A stretch of 28,883 nt of DNA from Gnetum montanum (taxonomy: Eukaryota > Streptophyta > Gnetopsida > Gnetales > Gnetaceae): assembly GCA_015680685.1 (NCBI GenBank), contig MNCI01002303.1, positions 463,154 to 492,036 of the forward strand, in the 5' to 3' direction. The position numbers were made by a program, and so were the translations under genes. The notes beneath the pieces are model-generated. The model searched no databases, was not told the origin of the DNA, and was given only the letters and a program-made list of their open reading frames with translations. This document shows, piece by piece, positions 8,406 to 19,424 of the stretch (position 1 is the first letter of the stretch; each line of letters opens with the position of its first letter).

Positions 8406-10841
8406 TGCTAGCCTTAATCTAGTTAGAAATAGCATGAGTTAGCATTACAACATGGATCCTAGGCGACACTTGGTTTGAAGGGCACTCAAAGATATTTAAT
8501 GCAAAGGACAAGGATGCTAGAGATGTAGGGAAATCAGCTAGAGTAGGTTGTGAGGGTTGAAGAGGATTGCTAGGCTAGAAGAAAGGTCATTTCCTTGATT
8601 AATTATCTGGAGCACTTGGTTGAAAAACAAGTTGTGAGTGTACAACCCTTGTAGCATTTTGTTGTTGCGGCTATGGAGAAATTTCACCTTACATGGATGG
8701 AGCAAGAGGTAATTGATTTGAAGGTGGAGGTGTAGGTGTAGAGGGATGTGGAGGATGATAACAATACATATATGGGTTTTTCCCTCGAGTAGATGGTGAA
8801 TGTGTTTGGTGTACTTTGGAGGGTGATAATGATGCTAGAATGATGCATGACTCGCATAAATTCTAGGGGAGATGGGCTACTGAACATAGTACCCGTATGG
8901 ATCTAGTTGCCTATAAGGGTAGTGCTTCCTTGGTGGTGGCATTCCCCATGACTGTGGTTGATACCACTATTGGTATTGTTCATACAATTATGGAGGAGTT
9001 CCACTTGGGTAGTAAGCTTGTTGTTGCTAGTGGAACTTTCTTAGACTGCCTTGAGGGTAAGGTAATCATCTTAGAGCTTGCCTACGTGCTAGGCAAGAAT
9101 TCAATGCATACACTCCAGAATCTTATAAGTGTAACACCATAGGGCAACATCCCTTTGCATGTTCATATCGACAAATGTCACATTTTGTTTCATCATCAGA
9201 GTCAGACTCCACAATTTCCTCTACTACAGCAGCTTTTCCCTTAGCTCTTTGGTGAGCACATTCAACATCTTTTCACCTCTTGCAATTACAATCACTATTT
9301 TGCTCTTTGGATTCTTTGGCAATCTTTAAGGTGGTTTGAAACTTTTTATTCAAAGAGTCTCATAACTTGTCAACCTTGGTTGAAATATCAGAAATAGATT
9401 TTTGGACGAGTAAGGTCTTTTTGTTCACCACTTCATCAAGTGGGAATCCTCCTCATCACAAAATCAAACCTCTCATTTTCTAATGAAAGGATCCTTATTA
9501 TATTCTTTAGCACTTTCCCTCTTTCGTAGCTCCCATTCTTCTTTTGCTACCTGCTCAATTAACCTTTGGATCTAATGAGCTCTCATTTCAGACAATCTTC
9601 CTTGGGCATACACCCCAAGTGTTCTTCTTGTTTCTGCCCTGAGTCCATCTATGATGTGGCAAAGTTGTTCCCTCTAAGAGTAACCATGGCCCGAGCATCA
9701 GTGTAGGAGTACATTTAGACACTCTGGAGTACGTTTAATATTTGTCATTGAATACTTATAACATGGTATTCCATCTTTGGATAGATTCTAGTTCCAAGAA
9801 TCGGTACCAGCTTTCAACTTCCTTAATGAGTGTCTTTGGAAAAAGCTTGAGTTTCTGCCACTCATTCTCTATGTTCTGTAAGGCCTAGGCATCATGAAAA
9901 GCTTGTAGATGTGTCTATGGATCAAAATTGTATCCCCCCTCAAATCTTGGAATATTGTTCATATTTAGGCACTTGATCCCACTATCCTTCATATGCTTGG
10001 TCAGGATTTTCACTGCCTTTGTAATGTTAAGCATACTACGAGTTGCCAATAAAGGTTCATCATCATTGTTGCATTGATGATGGTTTCAGCCATCCCTTCA
10101 ATTTTAGTGACCTTCACGATCATTGTTATTTCATCAATCACCTTCATCGTAGTTGTTTTAACGGTGACTTCCATGAGAACTGTTAGATGAAGAGGAATGT
10201 TTGGAATTGAATGAAAAGGATGAAGAGGAAGGTGGACCGCCATTGCCACCACAGTGTCTTCCATCACTCTTACACATATTATGATCACCATCCTTAGATC
10301 CCTTGTTATTGCGATGTTTACCCAAGTCCCTACTTTGGCTATCGCTCTTTCCTAACCCCGATTTATGAATAGTCAATCATAGGGTTAGGTTCACACCCTT
10401 GCCATCAGTAGTAGGGGGTGAAGAATCTTCATGTTGAGAACCTTCTAAGGGAGGATCCTCATTGTCTTCTTGATCTAGTAGGAATAATGGGTTAGTGTAA
10501 TGTTTCCCCTTTGTAGCTTCATGGAGTTTCTCCTAACATTTATCTCATTTACATTGTGTTTCAGTGGGACAATAGTTCTGAGTGTCATATCCATCCACAA
10601 CGTACTCTTCTTAAATATATTCTATGCTCAACTTCTTAAGAGTTTTAAATAGCATTTCGGGCACAAATCTATTGAGGGGTAAGATAATGTTGCCCTCCAT
10701 ATCACGCCATCGCATTTGTTCATCTTGATGTAGGATGAAGGTGAAATTTGGTACAAACTCATCTAGATGAGTGTATACCACCTTGCATTCTTATGGAACT
10801 GGTGGTTTAGTATCTTCAGGCTTACAAGAAGAAAAAGACAT
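8406..10841 (-). pseudogene. Gag of older gypsy element
   Basis: The likely start is the ATG complementary to 10839-10841 (MSFSSCKPEDTKPP). A Ser/Gly/His-rich stretch (10376-10158) follows. The capsid-type gag domain is at about 9960-9560, where NNIPRFEGGYNFDP, AFHDA, LQNIENEWQKLKLFPK and SWYRFLELESIQRW can be read, and then IIDGLRAETRRTLGVYAQGR in another frame. A zinc-knuckle-like Cys-x2-Cys-x3-His-x3-Cys segment lies near 9185-9136. Stops are frequent and at least one frameshift splits the gag domain. Between the knuckle and the protease (9135-8406) I see only decayed sequence. Confidence 0.7.
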
Positions 10842-10980
10842 TTTGCAAAACAAAATGAAATTATTAGTGTGCTTTCTATAATTTTTTATGTATAGTGGAA
10901 ATGATATTGACCTTTAGGTTCATACAACAATATTAGTGATATTGACTTAAACCTAAATAGCACATGTTCCACAAACAAAG

Positions 10981-11000
10981 TCCTCGACAACGATGCCAAT
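10981..11000 (-). other. Degenerate primer binding site of older element
   Basis: The minus strand reads ATTGGCATCGTTGTCGAGGA, one step from the TTGGCGCCGTTGCCGGGGA sequence that follows the 5' LTR in Tat/Athila-type plant elements. It lies about 140 bp upstream of the gag ATG. The differences are mostly C-to-T or G-to-A. Confidence 0.6.
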
Positions 11001-11890
11001 GATGAGTGACGAGGTACCCCTACACCCAACCATGTGAATCACAAAGCGTTCATGTACAATTTGGTTGAATTCTGAGGACTTCATCGTTTCCAGTGCACTA
11101 ACCCTTTGGAAATTGAATCTAGCCCTAAGATCAATCATTGTCTTTCCAATTACACTTGTGACGTTCGTTGGTATTGTTAAGTGTAACTGAGGCATTCAAT
11201 TTTTATCATTTTTTTATGTTTTATAAGTCAGTGCTCAAATGTAGATAAAGGTAATTTAATTAACTAATCATTTAACTAACCCTAACATAATTATCCATTC
11301 CCACTTTCCGTACACATTCTAAACCCACGTATTTGCTGTTGGGTAACCAAGCGCTACGCAACTAAGTGTACCAAGCAATAATGCTACTGGGATTACCAAG
11401 TGAATACATGTTACACTCGAAGCGGTCGTACTTATGTGGTTAATCTATCTAGCTCAATAACCTCATTAACTCAACTGCTAGAAAATATTTGTGAAATAAT
11501 TGAGAACAATTAGCAAATAATTAAAAACATTGAATGCATAAATAAAATAGCTAATCTATCCAAAGTGCTATAAGGTTTATCAAAAAGCTCATCTTTATTG
11601 TCACACACACTATCATGCTAAAGTACAACAATGCTTGAATAAACACTCAATGACTCCTGTTGCAGGAACTCAAGGAAAAAATTCTAACTTTTGAATGAAA
11701 AAAAGTAAGAGCTTCGCTGCTACTGAAATCTAGATTGCCATAAATGTGGCTGGAAGGTGTGTGGGCCTCATTGATGTAGGGCGAGATGCATCGACAGGGC
11801 CTCATTGATGCAGGGCAAGATGTGTTGATGAGGCTTCGTCGACGAGGCCTTGTCGATGGGGTCAACTGCATTGACAAGGCCTTGTAATAA
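11001..11890 (-). other. Probable 5' LTR of older element, limits unclear
   Basis: Sequence upstream of the primer site should be the 5' LTR. No partner LTR is in the window, so the boundaries are not fixed. The stretch has no recognisable gene, although 11195-10953 is open on the minus strand. It includes imperfect repeats at 11764-11885. Confidence 0.4.
11764..11885. repeat. Imperfect short repeats of GGCCTCATTGATG type
   Basis: Two 34-bp units start at 11764 and 11798 (GGCCTCATTGATG plus AGGGC plus AGATG). They are followed by shorter GCTTCGTCGACGAG and GCCTTGTCGATGG variants up to GACAAGGCCTTG. The GTCGA core and its complement recur. Such arrays are common in LTR U3 regions. Confidence 0.55.
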
Positions 11891-11965
11891 TGGGATAATA
11901 GCCTAATGGTAAGACTTTTGATGTAGAATCTCCATGTTATAGGCTCAATTTTAGCAGGTCTATAA
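11890..11965 (+). repeat. tRNA-derived SINE-like head
   Basis: TAGCCTAATGGTAAGAC (from 11899) resembles a pol III box A, and GGCTCAATTTT (11942-11952) a decayed box B about 43 bp downstream, the spacing of tRNA-derived SINE promoters. No clover-leaf tRNA can be closed. The 3' limit of any SINE body is not visible. Confidence 0.4.
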
Positions 11966-12329
11966 AGTTTTATTCAAGTTCTACAATAGTTTCTTGTTGG
12001 CTATATTCAAGTTTTATGAAACTTATTGGCTATATATTCAAGGGGTACATATAGTCATTTAGGTCGATTCTAGGGAGTAGCACTGAGTTATAAATTTGTA
12101 TTCAATGATGAGTTTACATCTTGTGTTTGAGGTTTTCACGTGCATAGTTGAGGTTTCTACCTTCCTAGTTTACATCCATGCCTCCCATATCACACTTCTA
12201 GGTTTGATGCATGTTTTGGGCTTCCTAAGGTGTTTTTGGCTTCATTTGAGAACCTTAGGAACCTTCCAACATGTTCTCTGGTATTCTGTCTTTATTCCAT
12301 CTATGATGAGTTGGCCATTAAAGGGAAGT
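11966..12329. other. Intergenic, no gene seen
   Basis: AT-rich sequence with two nearby copies of TTGGCTATATTCAAG-like text (about 11998-12040). The plus-strand open stretch from 12096 has no recognisable domain and runs into the tandem repeat. Confidence 0.5.
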
Positions 12330-12616
12330 GAATGGTTACCTTATCCAAAAGCAAAACTTCTAAAAACAGCGAGTGATGACAAAGATTTGATAAGCCAAAA
12401 ACAACTTTCAAGACTCTAGAAAACAACATGAGTGATAAAAAAGACCCGGTCAGCTAAAAATAACCATTTGAATGGTTACCTTATCCAAAAGCAAGACTTT
12501 TAAAAACAACATGAGTGATGACAAAGATTTGGTAAGCCAAAAACAACTTTCAAGACTCTAGAAAACAACATGAGCCATAAAAAAGACTCAGTTAGCTAAA
12601 AATAACTATTTGAATG
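12330..12616. repeat. 140-bp tandem repeat, two copies
   Basis: Copy 1 starts GAATGGTTACCTTATCC at 12330 and copy 2 at 12470. Both contain GATGACAAAGATTTG, AACTTTCAAGACTCTAG and GCTAAAAATAAC. Each unit also holds an internal AACATGAGTGAT/AACATGAGCCAT echo, so the array probably grew from a shorter motif. No gene or element family is recognised. Confidence 0.85.
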
Positions 12617-12756
12617 AGGTTGTACATCATTATCATTTTGTTAACTTTATCCCTTTAAAATAAGTAAATGATTTGATGATAATTTATTATGATTGATTAT
12701 GTACCGAGCACGAGTCCATGAATAGGGTTATACATCAAACTCAAGTTTAATAAACA

Positions 12757-13005
12757 TTATCCTCTAAATTTAAATCCAAAATTACATGGGTGGATAACAT
12801 TTACAAGTGCGGTGTGAACGCCTTTAATGTTGATATGAACATCTGTGCTGCTCGATGTGGATAGGTACGGACAAGAAAAATCAGCGATGTGAGATTTCTT
12901 GTTTTCTTCTAGGTTAGCGACAACGTAATAAGGGTCGTTGTTGGACCCTATCAAAGTCAATTCTGTTGACCTACCAGTGAATAGACATTTTCAGCGTCAC
13001 AAAAC
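12757..13005 (-). pseudogene. Unidentified coding-like remnant
   Basis: The minus strand has an open reading stretch with credible protein composition, LTLIGSNNDPYYVVANLEEN, then a Ser/Thr-rich piece with one Cys and VIHPCNFGFKF. It is continued upstream in the same frame by KCLFTGRSTE beyond two TGA codons. The spaced Cys residues and Tyr/Phe-rich strands could come from a secreted receptor ectodomain, but I do not recognise a family. It faces away from the LRR kinase gene. It may simply be an old gene fragment. Confidence 0.3.
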
Positions 13006-13141
13006 GTAGTCTAAATTTCTAAGCTGTAATTATTCTAATCCAACATAATCAACCAACCAATTGAAAAATGATGCATCGTAATATCTCAGTGAGCTGTGTC
13101 CTGTCCTCCCATTTTTGCGTTGCATACAAATGTTGCCACGA

Positions 13142-13227
13142 AAACTTCAACGTGAAAATGGAGTTGATGGAGAAACCACGAACAGTTTCAGAAACTTCAA
13201 CGTGAAAATGGAGTTGATGGAGAAACC
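13142..13227. repeat. Short direct repeat, 36-bp copies, period 50
   Basis: AAACTTCAACGTGAAAATGG, continuing to GAGAAACC, occurs identically at 13142-13177 and 13192-13227, separated by 14 bp. It looks like a local slippage duplication. Confidence 0.85.
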
Positions 13228-13550
13228 TCTGAATAATCTTTGTTGCTTTCGCGTCACATTCATTCCAGTGCGGTACGTTAAAAAAATTCTATAAAAAACC
13301 TTATGTAAAAGAAGTTCTAAAACTAGTCCGACAGACAGATTCAAAGCGCAGTAAACATGAATAATTCGGTTTCAGTTTCATTACCCAAATTGACTGCCTT
13401 CGCTCATTGTTTGAAATCATTCTTTTAAAAATAATAATAATAAAAGGAACTGTGACCTCAACTGAATGCGGAAATCCTTGCAAAAATCAAAATCAGGCTC
13501 AATTTCTCTGGAAATGGGAAGCTTTTCGTTTTCAGAAACAGTGTATGTGA
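13228..13550. other. Intergenic, presumed former upstream region of the LRR kinase gene
   Basis: No gene is seen. Because the LARD at 13556-20007 has a perfect target duplication, this stretch was adjacent to the sequence at 20013 before the insertion. It would therefore have been the distal promoter side of the LRR receptor gene. It includes a short (AAT)n run at about 13430-13442. Confidence 0.5.
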
Positions 13551-13555
13551 GAGAT
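13551..13555. repeat. Target site duplication GTGTA (left)
   Basis: GTGTA directly precedes the left LTR start TGTGAGAG and is repeated exactly at 20008-20012 after the right LTR. Confidence 0.9.
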
Positions 13556-14129
13556 GTCCCAAGAGTGGTGGTTCTCTTGGGCTCTCCCCATGGTTTGGGG
13601 GCCATGGAACACTTTGAGGCAGCCTCGGGTGACTTTCAAGTGTTAGAAAACCCACCATGACTTGGTGGTACCAAGCTAGCAACAGGACACCCTCTTGTTG
13701 CAACTCTCTTCTTTAAGTCCTCTTCATTCCCCCTTCTCCGTGGAGAACTACATGGCCCTGATTCTACGGTGGTCGTAGATATGTAGGCAGCCAAGACTAG
13801 ATAGTTTTGGTGCGGTGCCAAGCCAAACCTTGTACTAGATCATGAGGGATCTGAGGGTGAGGCACCTTCCCTTGTAGGTGCATCGTCTCCCCCTTCACCG
13901 ATGTTGTTTACAACGTTGTGTGTGCGCTTGTTTGCATGTCCTCGTTTTGGAGTTGGTTACCCTCCATGAGGTGCGTTGTCATATATGTTAAGAAGTTGTG
14001 CTTCTGCTTGCACTCACTGGTGAGTTGCTTGCTTGCTTGAGGCGTATTCCCTAGGTTTTCCGCCCCAGATCCATTGGATCTTCATGAATTCCTTGGGGTG
14101 CTGGACAATGTCAGGGCAACGTTGTTATA
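13556..14129 (+). repeat. 5' LTR of LARD-like element
   Basis: The LTR starts TGTGAGAGATGTCCC and ends GTTGTTATA, where the terminal CA has become TA (the 3' LTR has TTGTTACA). It aligns throughout with 19425-20007, with scattered substitutions and small indels, so the element is not very recent. Confidence 0.88.
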
Positions 14130-14131
14130 GA

Positions 14132-14143
14132 TGGTATAAGCGT
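14132..14143 (+). other. Primer binding site, initiator-Met-like
   Basis: TGGTATAAGCG lies two bases after the LTR. It resembles TGGTATCAGAGC, the site complementary to initiator Met tRNA used by many plant LTR elements, with a small deletion or substitution. Confidence 0.55.
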
Positions 14144-14766
14144 TTTTGAAATTGTGTTGTGATATGGTTGTGCTCTTTGGTTGTGTTACTCCATTGAGCT
14201 TGTTTGGTTAATGTTCCCTTCGGATTGATACCTAGGTGATCTAGGGTCATATCCTTATGTATTTTTGAAGAGTTGCCTGACAGCAATGTTCTCCGCTCTT
14301 CATGAGGGGACAGATGATAAATTTTGAGCAACTGATGTATGTTGCTCTCTGTGAGGATGTAAAAAATGGCGTTGTGGTGATGTCCTCCACTTGTTTACTT
14401 GTGGTTGGACTAGTTGTGATTGTATGTGATATGGTTGAGAGGAGTATTATTGGCAACTCAGGAATTTTGTCGCTCAAGGAGCTCACATCTCAGGTCTCCA
14501 GTGATTCAATCTGGGATGAATCGGACCCAGTCTCCGCTTCAGTTTCCACCTAGATGACATGTTTCGAGATGGCATTTGTTGAATCATGCAGGATATGATA
14601 TCCTTGGCACTCCCACTCACCCTAGATACAGTAAGGGAAAATACAAATTGGGATAGGATGGTTCCCAAGTACCTTAGGATGGAGGTCCTTTGGACATGTG
14701 CTCTTGGTGAGCCTTGTTCTGGGTGGACTAAGATTGTTGTTGGTAGACTTCGTACGTTTGTGTTTG

Positions 14767-15307
14767 CGATTATATGTTTGTCTATTTGTGTATGCCTGTC
14801 TTCGTGGTTGCGCTTTCAAATTCTGCATGCATGTTATCTTGGTCGCGTCTATCGTTCGTAACGTAAGGCTTAAATGTTTTATGTGGTATGATGACTTATT
14901 GTTGGGAATGTTGAGGATGCAATGGTTGTTTGTGTCATCCCAAAGCCAAATATTTGTTGTCTTGTTTGACAACTTCTTGTGCATGAGGCATGATTGCCCT
15001 TATTGTTGATCTTTGCTAGTTGTGCTCCTTTGTTGAGCTGGTGGTGTTGCCCTTANAGCAAAGATCAACAATAAGGGCAATCATGCCTCATGCACAAGAA
15101 GTTGTCAAACAAGACAACAAATATTTGGCTTTGGGATGACACAAACAACCATTGCATCCTCAACATTCCCAACAATAAGTCATCATACCACATAAAACAT
15201 TTAAGCCTTACGTTACGAACGATAGACGCGACCAAGATAACATGCATGCAGAATTTGAAAGCGCAACCACGAAGACAGGCATACACAAATAGACAAACAT
15301 ATAATCG
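14767..15307. repeat. Perfect inverted repeat, 251-bp arms, N-bounded
   Basis: The arms are 14767-15017 and 15057-15307, exact reverse complements as far as I could compare, around a 39-nt centre. The right arm is bounded by N at 15056 and N at 15308. Identical arms inside an element with diverged LTRs, enclosed by Ns, argue that the right arm is a misplaced assembly fragment. Confidence 0.88.
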
Positions 15308-18300
15308 NATCCACCCTATTTTTGGGTTAAGATGACGATTGTCTATTGCCCATGACTCATACGATTGTGTTGAGATTCTGACCTTGGTTGAAACCAGTGT
15401 TAGTTGCTAGGAATGATTGTTGCGTATGAATCTTGAAAGTCTGAGAGTGTGCTATCTCTCTCTTGGTGTGCCTCATGATGAAATCGTTTGTTCGAGTGGG
15501 GATCTAATTCATCCATCAATGTTTTGCATGATTGATCTCTATGCATGTTGCTGAGGTCTTGATTTTATGATGTGCAAGAGTGATATGACCTTGTTATATG
15601 ATCATGCTTGATAGTTGTGTATGAGGCTGATGTGTTGATCATGTTCCTGCTAACTTCTATGTTTCTGAGCTTTTGTCTCAATGTTTGTAGGCAGCACAGG
15701 TACAAGATGCAGCCAGTGGTGACCTCAGTTGATTCTGTGAGCACTATGTCTATGGGGAAGATATGTGCTCCTGAGACCTTCATGAACTGATTATTTGGTC
15801 TCAGAATCCCAACATTGGGTTGCGGATTTATCAGTACCTTGGCTGTGATGGTTCAGTAGGTACATTATGATTTGTTTGCCTCTCAATGTTGGGGGAGCAC
15901 TAACAGAGGATGGTGATCTATCCTAGACCCTACAGATATTGGGCTAGCAAATGGCATGAAATGGTATTCTTGGCCATGCCGGATACTGATGGCCCAAGAG
16001 TGGCCAATGCAATGAGGTCCCACTATGGCAGGATGGTGGATACTCAATTGGTGTGTTTCGTTATTCGATTGTTGTGTTCATGTCTTGAATCGTTTTTGTC
16101 CGATGTTACCCGTGTAGTGGGTTCAGTGCGATAGTAGATCATGTATCTTTGAGATAGTGATGCAATGATAGATGATTGTTTATGCTTCGAGACAGAGACA
16201 GGATTTTCTCAAAAAAGCATGCTTCTTTCATGGTATGCTCTGGGTGGCCTAAATCCTTTAGCCTAGGATGGGCTTGGGTAGTTTGTCCTATAGCCTTTTA
16301 GGCTTGGGTAGCATTTCCAAATACCATGTATGTTCCCATATATGAATGTAATCCTATCCTTGGGTGTGTGAAATGTATCCTTGTGATATTCTCAATTCGA
16401 TTGTATGCACTCAAAAGTGCTGGATGTATTGCCTATGTGACTCAGTTGTCTCTTGGTTGTAGGCCTATGCCACACACTGTGACAAGACCAAGCTTGATGT
16501 ATGTTGTTTTTCTTAGCGCTTGTTTTGAGGTGCCCTTGCTAAATGTTGTAAATGGCCATTGTGCCTTGATGTACAATCCTACTGAAAACCTCATGGGAAA
16601 CTCTTCAGTTGGATACAGTGTTGTAATGAACGAACCAGGGCATGTCCTTGCCCATTATGCTCGTGAACTGGTGCCATGTGTTTTGGATGATGTTGGCATG
16701 CCTGGATGGTGTGTGCATGGTGAATGTCCTTGAGATAGGAGAAATCTTAGGAACACATTCTCTTGTGTTCCTGGACTGGCAAAGATCTTGTCCACAGATG
16801 ATCGATGGTGACTAAAATTCAAATCAATGTGATGTCTAGTGGTGGATTTGAGTCGACTTCTGGGTATTGGCACCTAGACTTGCTCTTCCATGTTGGAAGC
16901 GATTGTGGAGTAGTTGTCAAAACATTGGGATGGTGGTCCATCCTCGAATAAATGATGTTACAAATACAGAAATTGTGATTTTCTTGGTGGCCTTGCTTGG
17001 TGGGCTTGAATGTGCTCAAAACACTTGAGCCAATGCTCTCATGATTGGGGGTTTCTAATGATTTGTGCATGTTGGTGGGCTCTCGTGACTAATTGCTTTT
17101 GGTGCTTTGGAGAGCTATGATGCGCTCTCATAGATGGGGACTTATTGGTGCCTTCGTGGTCTATGGTGTGATTCCATGATAGGGGACTCGTTGTGCCTAA
17201 CAAGCTATGGTGTCTTGCTAAATTTTCCTGGGTACTCTATCCCTTATGTACCCTGATGTATTACATAGTCCCTTCCTGATGTATTGTCCCATGTCTCTAG
17301 TATGATGTTAATTCATGTTGGTGTTCTCACCTCCCTGGTGGGATAGCAGAGTTGATCATGATATTACTTGGTGAATCCTTAATTTTATGAGGGATCATTC
17401 TCCATTTCGATGGATGCCCTCTTCAGTTCCTGAAATAATAAGGTAGGTGGTATTGAGATGGTTGTCTCCTATTTGGGACCTAGAAGCAGTTGATGTTTGG
17501 GGCTTTTTCTTAGAGACAGAATGTTGTTACCCTGGTGAAATTCATGAAACCTCCTTTATGAGGTCATGTTGTGGATGTAAATTAAAGGTACATATTGTTC
17601 TTCGTGTAAGCAAGGCATGATCTTGTGTACTCTCTCAGTTTTGGGGGCTTCAGAGGAACTTCCTCGTTGGGGTTCTCTGGTAGACCACCCTTATTGTAAA
17701 CCCTTCGGGGATGAATCGTTTTGTGTTTGAGTTGTAAATGATGTTGATGAAAGCCAATTTCATGTAAAACCCTCTTGAGGACCTAGTCCTCCTATGGGCA
17801 AGATGTTGTTGTGACTTTGTCTATTGTTTGGGTTGAGTGATAATAGGTAGTGGTGCGGCCTTGTTCACCACAAATTGATGTAAATGGGCTTGACTGGGAT
17901 GTATGAAACAAAACCCAGATCTCCCAAGATGAAAATAGAAATCCTTGTCGATAAAATTTCAAAGGGGATGTACTTCTTGGTGTCTCGAGTTGTTCTCAAG
18001 GTGAAAATTGCATTTGGGTAAGACTTGTAAACTCATGTCTTCCCTCAACTGGTGACAGTTCGATGAGGTGGATTTGTTGGCTATATTGACTACTTGGGCA
18101 TGTGTTATGGGTAAGGTGTAGTTGGGCTGCTATACTTACCTATGGAAGAAACCTCCCAAAGAGGATCCTTCCTGCAAGTGCAAAATCCAATGAAAGGTGT
18201 TGATCGTGAGACTGGAAATCGTTCTTGATATAGTGGGGAAATGCCAATTCTGAGAACATTGATGTTCCTCAGAGAATTCATGATCTGGCTACTCTTAGAG

Positions 18301-19078
18301 GTGACTCTATATTCGTTCTTGGACCTTGTGTTCAGAAAATGGTGCTTGTCCCATAACTTGGAGTGGGAAGGATAGCTTGCATGTGGCAAATGTGGGTGAT
18401 ACTTCTCCACGAACGGGATATTATGGTTGCATTCGATGATGTGCTTACGGTTGATATGAGATAAGTGATGGAGGATTGTCATGGGGTTGGCTACCCAATT
18501 GACCCTCCCCTTGTTCTAACATTCGAGCAGGCATTCTCGATGTTGGACAATCACAAGAAGTGTTGATGATAGTTGGGGCTTGTTGTATGTTACCCTCTTG
18601 GAGAAGTTTCCAAATAGATTTTTGGATCTTCTCACTCGTTGTGGCTATGAAATACTATTGAATGATGAATTGAGGCATGTGATGCTGGTGTCTGCGAACA
18701 GCAAGGTCAAGCTCAAAAGATCTGCCCTTGTACCTTGTTTGTAAGGGGGAACATGCTTGACTCCCTTCGTACTAGCTTAAACAAACATGATGAAAAAAAG
18801 AGAATGCGCATGGTATCGATGCACGTGGAATTAGTGCTTAGATGGTTGCATTGGAAAGACCCCACGAGTTTGGATGCGAGTAGCAGAACATGGAGTTCTG
18901 GCAAGCATGAGTTGCTTGCGGAGACATAGCTCTTCGGAGCATGTCCTCCCTCTCGGTGTGATGTTCCCAAGTCCCTTGCCATGGGTAGTGGCCCTGGTGA
19001 GCCCTCAAAAAAAAAAAATCATTGGGTGCTGAGATGCCATTCACAAAGGAACTCGGTGGGACTTGTGGAAGAGGAGCT

Positions 19079-19114
19079 ATCTTCTTGCATAAGTGTGGGC
19101 TTACGCAAGAAGAT
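19079..19114. other. 15-bp stem hairpin in LARD
   Basis: The left arm ATCTTCTTGCATAAG (19079-19093), 6-nt loop TGTGGG and right arm CTTACGCAAGAAGAT (19100-19114) pair at 14 of 15 positions. It lies about 310 bp before the 3' LTR. Its function is unknown. Confidence 0.7.
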
Positions 19115-19410
19115 ATGTCTCTAGACCCTCGAAAGGGACGGATCTAAGGGATGCCTTAGAGACATTGGCCCTTTGGGTTGGACTCTCCCGCTCGTATAGA
19201 GAAGGGAATTTTTTGGGCTTCCTTCAATTGCCCTTGTGTTTCATGCAAGACATTGGATGAAAGGACGTATTAGGTGTTGGGGTTGGTACCTTCATTCAAG
19301 CTTGGCGTCTAAGGAGTTGACGGATCCTTGGAGTTGACGGAGTTTCAAATCTATTTAGAAGTGTACACTCGAAGCTATCCTAGGCTCTGCTCCAAGGACG
19401 TCGCTTCTTT

Positions 19411-19424
19411 GTGTGGGAGAGGAT
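19411..19424 (+). other. Polypurine tract of LARD
   Basis: GTGTGGGAGAGGAT directly precedes the 3' LTR start TGTGAGAG. The purine run GGGAGAGGA fits a plus-strand primer. Confidence 0.65.

Larger units (their letters stand above)
1..11002 (-). mobile_element. Older Ty3/gypsy (Tat/Athila-like) element, interrupted
   Basis: A decayed LTR retrotransposon is read on the minus strand in the order PBS (about 10981-11000), gag (from 10841), retropepsin (about 8300), linker, RT N-terminal half (to 7114), RT C-terminal half (860-351) and RNase H (to the left edge). The two RT halves are separated by a complete younger LTR element at 861-7113. Integrase and the 3' LTR would lie left of the window, so the element cannot be dated from its LTR pair. 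The Tat/Athila placement is inferred from the FMxDF-type RT motif and a TGGCGCCGTTGCC-like primer site. Many in-frame stops make it a fossil. Confidence 0.8.
14144..19410 (+). other. LARD interior, non-coding
   Basis: I searched all frames for retroviral-type motifs and saw none. The strand is G/T-rich on the plus side, which gives spurious open frames on both strands (for example 16326-16733 and 18482-18105). The interior also holds the N-bounded inverted repeat at 14767-15307 and a strong short hairpin at 19079-19114. Confidence 0.7.

Noticed and set aside
8897-9142. 81-codon plus-strand frame inside older gag
   Set aside because: It is antisense to gag with no recognisable domain.
13301-13660. 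Overlapping short open frames around the left LARD border
   Set aside because: They cross the insertion boundary at 13556 and so cannot be an ancestral gene.
14622-15335. Identical 80-residue open frames on opposite strands (14984-14622 minus and 15090-15335 plus)
   Set aside because: They are the same DNA read through the N-bounded inverted repeat; the composition is not protein-like and no family is recognised.
16326-16733. 135-codon open frame in the LARD interior as a gene
   Set aside because: No domain, no supporting context, and the G/T-rich strand gives long chance frames.
18105-18482. 125-codon minus-strand open frame in the LARD as a gene
   Set aside because: His/Ser/Pro-rich shadow of a G/T-rich strand; no motif.
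19079-19114. microRNA precursor or bacterial-type terminator
   Set aside because: The stem is only 15 bp, shorter than a plant miRNA duplex needs, and there is no T-run or bacterial context.
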